Shown here: one piece after another, positions 1-6,783 of the stretch
Layout of the letters: every line of letters begins with the position of its first letter
How positions within the stretch are numbered: position 1 is the first letter of the stretch
NCBI GenBank assembly: GCA_947624945.1
Contig: CANQMJ010000019.1
Location: 1 to 24,007 of the forward strand
Direction: 5' to 3'
Source: an uncultured Clostridia bacterium
GTDB taxonomy: Bacteria > Bacillota > Clostridia > Oscillospirales > CAG-272
DNA: 24,007 nucleotides
Notes under the pieces: generated by a model
What the model saw: only the letters and a program-made list of their open reading frames with translations
Told to the model about the DNA's origin: nothing
The model's database searches: none
Program-made: the position numbers and the translations under genes

Positions 1-1
1 C

Positions 2-325
2 ATGATAGGCTGCGGAGGCGGCGTCATCATCGTGTACGCGCTGTCGCGCCTTTACGAAAACGACCCCGAGCGAACGTCCCGCGACGTGTTCGCGTCCGCA
101 GTGGCGGCGATACTGCCGATGTCGCTTGTGTCAACGCTTTTGTATACGGCGTCGGGCGTCGACGGCTCGGGAGCTTTGAAATATATAGTTCCTGCGGTGA
201 CGGGCGGCATCGTCGGCGCGTTTTTTCTCGATAAAATTGATCAGACTTTTCTGCGGCGGCTTTTCGGACTGCTCGTCATGTGGGCGGGAGTATCGCTGAT
301 ACTGCGCCGCGCCGGTATAATGTGA
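2..325 (+). CDS. TauE/SafE-family half-size membrane protein, 5' partial
   Basis: This is the C-terminal ~107 residues of a small TauE/SafE-type membrane protein. The family comprises permeases thought to move sulfite, sulfonates and related organic anions across the inner membrane. The visible sequence opens inside the glycine-rich first helix (MIGCGGGVIIVYAL), which in the family is normally preceded by about 10-15 hydrophobic residues. The gene therefore probably starts upstream of the window and the ATG at position 2 is an internal Met. Three further hydrophobic stretches follow (residues ~33-48, 58-76, 83-101). It stops at 323-325 with TGATG, sharing one base with the next gene. Full TauE proteins are ~250 aa, so this is one half-repeat. 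Substrate unknown. Confidence 0.72.
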   Translation: MIGCGGGVIIVYALSRLYENDPERTSRDVFASAVAAILPMSLVSTLLYTASGVDGSGALKYIVPAVTGGIVGAFFLDKIDQTFLRRLFGLLVMWAGVSLILRRAGIM

Positions 326-687
326 TGAGTGTAATAGAAATACTGACAGCGTTTCTGTGCGCGGCGCTCTCGGGCATGGGCGTCGGCGGCGGGGGACTTT
401 TGCTCATTTACATCGCGATGTTCACCGATACGCCGCAGAAGGAGGCGCAGCTTTATAATCTCATTTTCTTTATGTGCGCGTCCGCGTCGGCGCTTTTACT
501 GCATGTAAAAAAGCGCAGACTCGACCTTCGCGTCATATCGCTGCTCGCCTTGTCCGGCGTGCCGGGAGCCGTAGTCGGCAGCGTCATACTGCGCGGACTC
601 GGCGACGGCGCCGTGGGCACGATCCTCGGCGGATTTCTGTTCCTTTCGGGCGCCGCGTCGTTTTTTTCACGCGAAAAGCAAAAATAA
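325..687 (+). CDS. TauE/SafE-family half-size membrane protein
   Basis: A 120-residue protein with four hydrophobic segments. Its first helix carries the glycine-rich TauE/SafE signature (LSGMGVGGGGLLLIYIAMF, residues ~13-31), followed by a second helix, a short basic loop (KKRRLD) and two more helices. It is again only half the length of a normal TauE/SafE permease. I chose the ATG at 325 because it overlaps the stop of the preceding half-size gene (TGATG), which indicates translational coupling; no separate Shine-Dalgarno is visible. A longer in-frame ATG at 280 would overlap the upstream gene by 46 bases and adds non-family sequence. The two adjacent halves probably form a heterodimeric permease. 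Substrate unknown. Confidence 0.75.
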   Translation: MSVIEILTAFLCAALSGMGVGGGGLLLIYIAMFTDTPQKEAQLYNLIFFMCASASALLLHVKKRRLDLRVISLLALSGVPGAVVGSVILRGLGDGAVGTILGGFLFLSGAASFFSREKQK

Positions 688-722
688 ATTTGTTTCGCGG
701 ACGCATTTTGTGCAATCGCATA

Positions 723-751
723 TTTACAACGCGAGTTTTTCGTGATATAAT
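723..751 (+). promoter_or_regulatory. Sigma-A promoter for rpsO-pnp
   Basis: TTTACA (723-728), a 17-base spacer and TATAAT (746-751). The bases TGA just before the -10 form an extended -10 element. Transcription would start near 758, giving a leader of about 80 nt before rpsO. Confidence 0.75.
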
Positions 752-771
752 GCTTTCAGCGCTCGGCACGG

Positions 772-800
772 GATGCGGGGAAGTTTTCACCGTCCGCATC
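772..800 (+). promoter_or_regulatory. Leader stem-loop upstream of rpsO
   Basis: GATGCGG (772-778) pairs perfectly with CCGCATC (794-800) around a 15-nt loop, and lies between the promoter and the rpsO ribosome binding site (GAGGTGA, 826-832). No T-tract follows, so it is not a terminator. S15 is known to repress its own mRNA through leader structures in several bacterial groups, so this could be the S15 target. That role is inferred from position only. Confidence 0.4.
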
Positions 801-836
801 CTGAGTCGTGACGCAATATGAAAATGAGGTGAAAAA

Positions 837-1106
837 ATGGCACTCACAAAAGAAGGCAAGCAGGAGATTATCGAAAAGTACGCTATCCACGAAGGCGACA
901 CGGGCAGCCCCGAAGTCCAGATAGCGATTCTTACCGAGCGTATCAATCAGCTCACCGAGCACCTGAAGAACAACAAGAAGGACCACCACAGCCGCAGAGG
1001 TCTGCTCAAGATGGTCGGACACCGCCGCAATCTGCTCGGCTATCTCCAGAAGGTCGACATCGAGCGTTACCGTGCGATCGTTGACAAGCTCGGCATCAGA
1101 AAGTAA
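837..1106 (+). CDS. rpsO: 30S ribosomal protein S15
   Basis: An 89-residue protein, the standard S15 length. It binds 16S rRNA early in assembly of the 30S platform. The family signatures are clear: GDTGSPEVQIAILTERI at residues ~20-36, LTEHLKNNKKDHHSRRGLL at ~39-57, and VGHRRNLLGYL at ~60-70, ending in the usual LGIRK. The start is fixed by GAGGTGA five bases upstream of the ATG. It has its own promoter (723-751) and is followed by pnp, the conserved rpsO-pnp order of many bacteria. Two long stem-loops separate the genes. Identification is secure. Confidence 0.98.
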   Translation: MALTKEGKQEIIEKYAIHEGDTGSPEVQIAILTERINQLTEHLKNNKKDHHSRRGLLKMVGHRRNLLGYLQKVDIERYRAIVDKLGIRK

Positions 1107-1132
1107 TCCGGCAGCCGAAGAAAGACAAAAAC

Positions 1133-1162
1133 GGTATGCCGCGCCAAGCGGCGCGGCATACC
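1133..1162 (+). promoter_or_regulatory. Perfect 13-bp stem-loop in the rpsO-pnp spacer
   Basis: GGTATGCCGCGCC (1133-1145), loop AAGC, then GGCGCGGCATACC (1150-1162), a perfect 13-bp stem. It begins 26 bases after the rpsO stop. No T-run follows (GACCCGGACG), so it is unlikely to be a simple intrinsic terminator. It may protect the rpsO 3' end or serve as an RNase processing site. Confidence 0.7.
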
Positions 1163-1190
1163 GACCCGGACGGGCGCTTTTCGGAATAGC

Positions 1191-1244
1191 ATTTACAAAT
1201 GTGCGCACGGCACACATGCGCAAAGAGTGCGCGCGTTTGTAAGT
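1191..1244 (+). promoter_or_regulatory. 18-bp stem-loop in the pnp 5' leader
   Basis: Bases 1191-1208 (ATTTACAAATGTGCGCAC) pair along their full length with 1227-1244, with three G-U wobbles and an 18-nt loop. It ends 52 bases before the pnp ATG. In E. coli a long leader duplex is cut by RNase III and then degraded by PNPase, giving pnp autoregulation. The position and size here suggest an analogous element, but function is inferred. Confidence 0.6.
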
Positions 1245-1296
1245 GTTAGTCCGCAAAGACGCCCCCGAAAAACAAATAGGGAGGATTCAAGCACAG

Positions 1297-3387
1297 ATGT
1301 TTGAAAATTACAGAGTTTTTGAGACAGAATACGCAGGCAGACCGCTAAAGGTAGAGGTCGGCAAGGTGGCGGGGCTCGCCAACGGCTCGTGCCTCATATC
1401 CTACGGCGAAACGACGGTCCTCGCATGCGCGACAGCGTCCGAGAAGCCGCGCGACGGCATAGATTTTTTGCCGCTGTCCGTCGACTTTGAGGAACGCCTC
1501 TACGCGGCGGGCAAGATACCGGGCGCATTTCTGCGCCGCGAGGGAAGACCGTCCGAGAAGGCGATACTGACTGCGCGCGTCATCGACCGCCCGATCCGTC
1601 CGCTTTTCCCGAAGGATCTTCGCAACGACGTCGTTCTTTCGATGACGGTCATGTCAGTCGACCCCGACTGCTCGCCCGAGATAACGGCGATGATAGGCGC
1701 GTCGATAGCGCTCTCCATATCCGACATACCGTGGAACGGACCGATATCGGGCGCGTTCATCGGCATGGTGGACGGCGTGCCGGTCGTCAACCCGACGGCG
1801 GCGCAGCGCGCGGTCAGCACGCTTGAGCTGACGGTCGCGTCGAGCGCGAAGAAGGTCGTAATGATCGAGGCGGGCGCGAAGGAAGTGTCCGACGCGAATA
1901 TGTTCACCGCGATTATGCTCGGACACGAGGAAAACTGCAAGCTGCTCGAGTTCATAGACAAGATAATCGCCGAGGTCGGCAAGCCGAAGTTCGAGTATCC
2001 GTCGTGCGAGCTCGATCACGACATGTTTGACAAGGTGTTCGACTTCTGCGAAAAGGACGTCATGTTCGCGCTCGATACGAACGACAAGAACGTCCGCGAC
2101 GAGCGCATGGTCCCGATAAAGGACGCGATCGTTGAAAAGTTCTCCGAGGAGTATCCGACGATAGCGGATCAGATGGAGGAACTCGTTTATAAGATACAAA
2201 AGAAGATAGTGCGCCGCTGGCTGCTTGAGGACGGCAAGCGCGTAGACGGCAGACGTCTCGACGAGATAAGACCTCTTGCCGCCGAGGCGGGCGTACTTCC
2301 GAGAGTACACGGCAGCGGACTGTTCACGCGCGGTCAGACGCAGGTCATGTCCATATGCACGCTCGGCTCCATCGACGAGGCGCAGGAGCTCGACGGCATC
2401 GACGAGCAGACGACGAAGCGCTATATGCATCACTACAATATGCCCGGCTATTCCACGGGCGAGGCAAAGGCATCGCGCAGCCCGGGACGCCGTGAGATCG
2501 GTCACGGCGCGCTCGCAGAGCGTTCGCTCGTGCCGGTACTTCCGTCGATAGAAGAATTCCCGTACGCTATACGCGTCGTCTCCGAGGTCGTGTCGTCGAA
2601 CGGCTCGACGTCGCAGGGCTCCGTATGCGGCTCTACGCTTGCGCTCATGGACGCGGGCGTGCCGATAAAGGCTCCCGTCGCGGGCATTTCGTGCGGACTT
2701 ATCACCGAGGGCGAGCGCTGGATGACGATGATAGACATTCAGGGACTCGAGGACTTCTACGGCGACATGGATTTCAAGGTCGCGGGCACACACAAGGGCA
2801 TCACGTCCATTCAGATGGACCTCAAGATAGACGGTCTTACGCCCGAGATAATCAAGGAAGCTCTCGCCGTCACGCACAAGGGACGCGACTATATAATCGA
2901 CGAGATACTTCTTAAGGCGATACCCGAGCCTCGCGCGGACGTTTCTCCGTACGCGCCGAAGATGCTCACGATGCACATCAACGTCGACAAGATCAGAGAA
3001 GTCATCGGCACGGGCGGCAAGGTCGTTCAGAAGATAGTGGCTGACACAGGCGCGAAGATAGACATCGAGGAGGACGGCACGATATACATCTCCGCTGTCA
3101 ACCGCGACGCGGCTTACGAGGCGCAGAAGATAATCGAGGGCATCGTGTTCGAGCCCGAGGTCGGCGCGATATACACGGGTCGCGTGACGCGCATAATCCC
3201 TATAGGCGCGTTCGTCGAGTTCGCTCCCGGCAAGGAGGGCATGGTACACATCAAGGACCTCGAAAATAAACGCACCGAAAAGGTCGAGGACGTTTGCCAG
3301 GTCGGCGATATAATGACGGTCAAATTCCTCGGCACCGACGACCGCGGCAGACTCAACCTCTCCCGCAAGGCGTGCCTTGAAGAGTAA
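1297..3387 (+). CDS. pnp: Polyribonucleotide nucleotidyltransferase (PNPase)
   Basis: A 696-residue PNPase, the usual family length. The enzyme degrades RNA 3' to 5' using phosphate and works as a trimer. Domains appear in the canonical order: RNase PH core 1 (residues ~10-140), all-helical linker (~145-320), RNase PH core 2 (~325-545) with RSPGRREIGHGALAERSL near 393 and the catalytic-region GLEDFYGDMDFKVAGT near 483-498, KH domain (~561-600, GXXG loop as IGTGGK) and S1 domain (~622-693). I chose the ATG at 1297 because MFENYRVFETEYAGR matches the family N-terminus and AGGGAGG lies upstream (1278-1284). The longer GTG at 1243 adds unrelated residues and falls in the leader stem-loop. It is likely co-transcribed with rpsO. 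Confidence 0.97.
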   Translation: MFENYRVFETEYAGRPLKVEVGKVAGLANGSCLISYGETTVLACATASEKPRDGIDFLPLSVDFEERLYAAGKIPGAFLRREGRPSEKAILTARVIDRPIRPLFPKDLRNDVVLSMTVMSVDPDCSPEITAMIGASIALSISDIPWNGPISGAFIGMVDGVPVVNPTAAQRAVSTLELTVASSAKKVVMIEAGAKEVSDANMFTAIMLGHEENCKLLEFIDKIIAEVGKPKFEYPSCELDHDMFDKVFDFCEKDVMFALDTNDKNVRDERMVPIKDAIVEKFSEEYPTIADQMEELVYKIQKKIVRRWLLEDGKRVDGRRLDEIRPLAAEAGVLPRVHGSGLFTRGQTQVMSICTLGSIDEAQELDGIDEQTTKRYMHHYNMPGYSTGEAKASRSPGRREIGHGALAERSLVPVLPSIEEFPYAIRVVSEVVSSNGSTSQGSVCGSTLALMDAGVPIKAPVAGISCGLITEGERWMTMIDIQGLEDFYGDMDFKVAGTHKGITSIQMDLKIDGLTPEIIKEALAVTHKGRDYIIDEILLKAIPEPRADVSPYAPKMLTMHINVDKIREVIGTGGKVVQKIVADTGAKIDIEEDGTIYISAVNRDAAYEAQKIIEGIVFEPEVGAIYTGRVTRIIPIGAFVEFAPGKEGMVHIKDLENKRTEKVEDVCQVGDIMTVKFLGTDDRGRLNLSRKACLEE

Positions 3388-3388
3388 A

Positions 3389-3472
3389 TTAAAAGTTTAT
3401 GCAGGGGGGAGAGAAACTTTTTGAAAAAAGTTTCTCTCCCCCCTGCACCCCCTTTGTTTCAAAAACTTTTAA
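3389..3472. repeat. Nested palindromic element, copy 1
   Basis: An outer 10-bp inverted repeat, TTAAAAGTTT (3389-3398) and AAACTTTTAA (3463-3472), encloses a perfect 46-base palindrome-like hairpin (3401-3446). The inner arms are GCAGGGGGGAGAGAAACTTT and its complement, with a T-rich/A-rich apex. It begins one base after the pnp stop codon. The inner hairpin could stop transcription or block 3' exonucleases, although no T-run follows the stem. The nested arms resemble a miniature mobile or REP-like repeat. Confidence 0.7.
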
Positions 3473-3520
3473 GTAAAAGTAATTGAAAAAATTTGTCAGT
3501 AAAAATTCTTGAAAAGGGGT

Positions 3521-3556
3521 GCGGGGAAAAACTTCTTATAAGAAGTTTTTCCCCGC
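3521..3556. repeat. Perfect 36-bp palindrome, copy 2
   Basis: GCGGGGAAAAACTTCTTA (3521-3538) is followed directly by its exact reverse complement (3539-3556). It has the same layout as copy 1: a G-run outer arm, an AAACTT core and a T/A apex. It ends 13 bases before the ATG of the VanY-like gene. Flanking bases (TTGAAAAGGGGT before, CCAAAAGAT after) are only partly symmetric. It could act as a hairpin on both strands. Confidence 0.75.
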
Positions 3557-3569
3557 CAAAAGATATAAA

Positions 3570-4580
3570 ATGGCAAGAAGACGCAGGATAACGAGATATA
3601 ATGAGCGGATCGGACCCGACCTGACGCCGGGCATGATGACGCTCACCGTTTTCCTTGCGGTCGCGGTGATACTGTCCGTATATTTCGCGTTCAACGCGGA
3701 ACCGCAAAAGCCTGCGGACGACACGTACGTCAACACATGGAGCGCGAGCGATACGAATTCGCCGGAGACGTCGAAGCCGAAGTATGAAACGACGACTGTC
3801 AGCGTGGATAACGACGAAGTCGACACGGGATATCTCGTGCTCGTCAACGGAGAGCATGAATGTACGTTCGCGGAGGACGGCAAGATAGTCCTGCTCTACG
3901 GCAACGAGGACAAGGGCGAAAGCTACGGACTCGCGACAGCGTCGATAGCGTGCCGCTCGGACGTTCTCGACGACCTCAACAGGATGCTCGACGCGTATAT
4001 GGCGGCGACGGAGGACGGCGGCTCCATCATAAACAGCGGCTACCGCACGCTCGAGGATCAGACGCAGATACTGAACGACAGGATCGAGTCCGACGGCGAG
4101 GAGGAGGCGTACAAATACGTCGCGCTGCCGGGCCGCAGCGAGCATCATACGGGACTCGCGTTCGATATAGCGGCTCAGCAGGACAGAACGTGGCTGCCGC
4201 AGTACTGCCGCGAGTACGGATTCATTCAGCGCTACCGCGCCGACAAGGAGGAACTGACCGGCATCGCGTACGAGTATTGGCACTACCGCTATGTGGGCGA
4301 CCCGCACGCGGAAATAATGATGACGAAAAATCTGTGCCTCGAAGAATACATTTCGCTCATATGGGATCACCCTTTCTCCGACCCGTACGAGTTCGACACC
4401 GAGGGCGGCGAACGGTACATCATATACTACGTTCCGTGCGGCGATGGCGAAAAAACCGAGATACAGGTGCCTGCCGGCATGGAATATGACATATCGGGCG
4501 ACAACGTCGGCGGCTTCATCGTTACGGTCGACATGGGAAAGACGCCCGAGACAGGCGACGTGACATCGGAGGCGGACTGA
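3570..4580 (+). CDS. VanY/M15B-type D-alanyl-D-alanine carboxypeptidase, membrane anchored
   Basis: A 336-residue protein predicted to remove the terminal D-Ala from peptidoglycan stem peptides outside the cell. An Arg-rich cytoplasmic start (MARRRR) precedes one membrane segment (~24-43) and a Thr/Ser/Glu-rich linker. The M15 zinc-peptidase core follows: SGYRTLEDQ near residue 152, SEHHTGLAFD giving ligands His192 and Asp199, and EYWHYRYVG giving catalytic Glu235 and ligand His238. All key residues are intact. A ~75-residue C-terminal extension of unknown role ends the protein. The ATG at 3570 is the best start, though no good Shine-Dalgarno precedes it; a GTG at 3519 would translate through the palindrome and is less likely. 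The next gene overlaps by one base (TGATG). Confidence 0.88.
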   Translation: MARRRRITRYNERIGPDLTPGMMTLTVFLAVAVILSVYFAFNAEPQKPADDTYVNTWSASDTNSPETSKPKYETTTVSVDNDEVDTGYLVLVNGEHECTFAEDGKIVLLYGNEDKGESYGLATASIACRSDVLDDLNRMLDAYMAATEDGGSIINSGYRTLEDQTQILNDRIESDGEEEAYKYVALPGRSEHHTGLAFDIAAQQDRTWLPQYCREYGFIQRYRADKEELTGIAYEYWHYRYVGDPHAEIMMTKNLCLEEYISLIWDHPFSDPYEFDTEGGERYIIYYVPCGDGEKTEIQVPAGMEYDISGDNVGGFIVTVDMGKTPETGDVTSEAD

Positions 4581-6187
4581 TGAAACGCAGCTTTATTCGC
4601 ATATGCGCGCTTGCGGCTGCCGCCGTCATGTGCGCATCGTCGCTTTCGTCGTGCGGCTTTGTAACTATAAATAAAGGACCGTTCGCGCATACCGCAGTCG
4701 ACTCGTCGACCGCCGCCGAATCGGCAGAAACGACAGCGCCGACGGAGACGCATGCGACGCGCGACCCGTACGTGCCGCCCGATAAGTACGAGTACACGGG
4801 ACGCGAGAGAGCGAAGGCGGCGCTTGACGCTATCGACTGCAAAATGGACGGCGCGAGCGTGTTCATTTATACGTCGGATGACAGAATCGCATCGAGCCTT
4901 GACCCGGAGGACGAGAGCGACGTTATGTCGAGGGCGGAGGCGGAGCGTAAGTCGATGGTCGAGGACACGCTCGACTGCACGCTGTTTTTTACGTTCGAAC
5001 GCCCGGAAATAATAGCGTCGAAGCTCGACACGGCCGTTCTGATGGACGAATACTACGCCGACCTGCTCATAGTGCCGCCGCGCCTCATGTCGTTCATGGC
5101 GGCGAGGGGGACGCTTTATAACCTCGAATCCCTGCCCTTCTTCTCGCAGGACGTGGCGTGGTACATGGACGGCACGTCCGAGCTCGGCGCGGGATACGCG
5201 CTCTACGGCGTATACAGCATAGCGACGCGTATACTCGACGATATCGAATGCGTTATCGCGTCCGGCGACGCGGAAAAAATAGAGGCGCTTGAAAAAGACG
5301 CTCTTTACGGCACGTGGACGTGGGACCAGATGCTCTCATCGTCCGCCGCCGTTGACGCGGACGCGTCGTACAGGTACGGAGACGTCGGCTTCGTCGACTA
5401 TACGCTCGTAACCGAAGAAGAAACGGAACCGGCGGAACCCGCCGCGGATATAGATATTGACACAGAGACGTCGGAGACAGAAACCGAAACGTCGGTCGAG
5501 ACCGAACCCGAAACGGCAGCGCCGGAGGATATACCGCTCGACGACACGGAACGCGCGGACGCGCTGACCTCGCTCGTCGCCGCGTCGTCGGAACTTCATT
5601 TTGTAGAACATAAACGCGGCGATGTGCCGACCGTATATCTGCCCGAGAGCATATACGGCGTCGCCGATATCGCAAATCGTCTTGCGGATGCCGTAAACGG
5701 AACACCGTCAACGTCTGCGCTCAAATTCCACATAGGCACGCTCGGCGAGATATCGTCCTACGCCGCGTCCGGCGAAGAATGGACGGTGCTGCCGCTGCCG
5801 AAGCTGTCGCCGGAGCGGAAAAGCTATTCGTCGCGGACGCGCAGCGAGTGCGTCATGTGCGTACCGGCAAACACCACCGACCCAGACGGTGCGTCGGCGC
5901 TGCTCGACGCTCTCGGCGCGTCGTCGCTGTTCTTCGAGGACGAATACATCGACTATCATATGCACAACACGGTCAAGCGCGAGTCGACGCTGCCGCTCAT
6001 CTCGCTCATATGCGAGTCGCCGAGCCTTGATTTTGCGCGCGTATTCGTCGACGAGGATTTGACGGCGGCGACATACGGGATCCTATTTGAGCTCGTATCT
6101 GACGATGAATTTGACGCGGAGGAGGCGTTTTCAAAGCGCGAGGACGCGGCGGACAAATATCTTTCAAAGAGATTCGGGACCGAATAA
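4580..6187 (+). CDS. Putative lipoprotein resembling an extracellular solute-binding protein
   Basis: A 535-residue secreted lipoprotein. The signal peptide ends in a lipobox (SSLSSCGF, lipid-modified Cys25) and is followed by a Thr/Ala/Glu-rich tether (~35-70). Parts resemble family-1 ABC solute-binding proteins: a ligand-lobe segment (LIVPPRLMSFMAARGTLYNL, ~168-187) and a C-terminal stretch starting WTVLPLPKLSPE and continuing through SECVMCVPANTTDPDGASALL. Between them lies a very acidic Thr/Glu repeat insert (~276-325) not expected in a compact binding protein. No permease or ATPase genes adjoin it. GGAGG (4568-4572) and a one-base overlap couple it to the upstream carboxypeptidase gene, suggesting a shared envelope role. 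The family call is tentative and the ligand unknown. Confidence 0.6.
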   Translation: MKRSFIRICALAAAAVMCASSLSSCGFVTINKGPFAHTAVDSSTAAESAETTAPTETHATRDPYVPPDKYEYTGRERAKAALDAIDCKMDGASVFIYTSDDRIASSLDPEDESDVMSRAEAERKSMVEDTLDCTLFFTFERPEIIASKLDTAVLMDEYYADLLIVPPRLMSFMAARGTLYNLESLPFFSQDVAWYMDGTSELGAGYALYGVYSIATRILDDIECVIASGDAEKIEALEKDALYGTWTWDQMLSSSAAVDADASYRYGDVGFVDYTLVTEEETEPAEPAADIDIDTETSETETETSVETEPETAAPEDIPLDDTERADALTSLVAASSELHFVEHKRGDVPTVYLPESIYGVADIANRLADAVNGTPSTSALKFHIGTLGEISSYAASGEEWTVLPLPKLSPERKSYSSRTRSECVMCVPANTTDPDGASALLDALGASSLFFEDEYIDYHMHNTVKRESTLPLISLICESPSLDFARVFVDEDLTAATYGILFELVSDDEFDAEEAFSKREDAADKYLSKRFGTE

Positions 6188-6191
6188 AAAA

Positions 6192-6221
6192 CAGGCATGA
6201 CGCTTTACTGCGTCATGCCTG
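6192..6221. terminator. Bidirectional intrinsic terminator
   Basis: CAGGCATGACGC (6192-6203), loop TTTACT, then GCGTCATGCCTG (6210-6221), a perfect 12-bp stem between convergent genes. On the minus strand it is followed by TTTTTTATT, a strong T-run for the tag transcript. On the plus strand the tail CGCTTTATTTG is weaker. Confidence 0.88.
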
Positions 6222-6225
6222 CGCT

Positions 6226-6780
6226 TTATTTGTCCTTATGAAGAAAGCAGTCACGATCGTGTGAATTAACTATGCCGACCGCCTGAAGGAAAGCGTATAT
6301 TATCGTCGTACCGACGAATTTCATACCTCGCCGCAATAGATCCGCCGATATCGCGTCCGACAGCGGGGAAGATGTAAGTCCCGTTTCAAACGTGACCTTG
6401 CCGCATGTGAACGAACGCAGATACGCGTCGAAGCTGCCGAACTCGCGCGCGATATCGAGATATACACGTGCGTTTTTTATCGCCGCCTCTATCTTGCGCC
6501 TGTTTCGAACGATAGACGCATCCGACATGAGCGCGGATATTTTATCTTCGCCGTAGCCGGCTACCGTAACGGCGTCAAAACCGTCGAATGCGCGGCGGAA
6601 TGCGTCGCGCTTGCCGAGTATCGTCCGCCACGAAAGACCCGCTTGAAACGATTCGAGCACGAGCATTTCAAACAGCTTTTCGTCGTCGTGTACAGGCACG
6701 CCCCACTCCTCGTCGTGGTACTTCACGTAAAGAGTATCGTCGGACGGGCACCACGAACAGCGGCGCTTATCATCGTTCAT
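6226..6780 (-). CDS. tag: DNA-3-methyladenine glycosylase I
   Basis: A 184-residue TAG enzyme that cuts 3-methyladenine from alkylated DNA to start base-excision repair. The helix-hairpin-helix glycosylase features match E. coli Tag: RCSWCPSDDTLYVKYHDEEWG at the N-terminus, LESFQAGLSW with the active-site-region Glu43, and KFVGTTIIYAFLQAVGIVNSH near the C-terminus. The structural zinc site is complete (Cys8, His22, His174, Cys178). The ATG at 6780 follows a GGAGG within the end of the upstream gene, whose stop lies only three bases away, so the two are co-transcribed. Transcription ends at the 6192-6221 hairpin. Confidence 0.95.
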   Translation of the reverse strand: MNDDKRRCSWCPSDDTLYVKYHDEEWGVPVHDDEKLFEMLVLESFQAGLSWRTILGKRDAFRRAFDGFDAVTVAGYGEDKISALMSDASIVRNRRKIEAAIKNARVYLDIAREFGSFDAYLRSFTCGKVTFETGLTSSPLSDAISADLLRRGMKFVGTTIIYAFLQAVGIVNSHDRDCFLHKDK

Positions 6781-6783
6781 ATG

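Noticed and set aside
1654..3249. A 531-codon open frame antisense to pnp, and similar long antisense frames at 9277-10965 and 16968-18017.
   Set aside because: They are shadows of GC-rich real genes. Their translations are Arg/Tyr/Leu/Val-rich low-complexity without family motifs, and the opposite strand encodes clear PNPase, M23/GH43 and ClpC proteins.
3401..3446. Simple intrinsic terminator for pnp.
   Set aside because: The stem is ideal but no T-run follows it; the nested outer arms and the sibling copies are better explained as a repeat family, though it may still stop transcription.
5440..5560. Thr/Glu-rich repeat in the lipoprotein as a tandem DNA repeat.
   Set aside because: The repeats are degenerate at the base level with no fixed unit; it is an acidic low-complexity protein segment.
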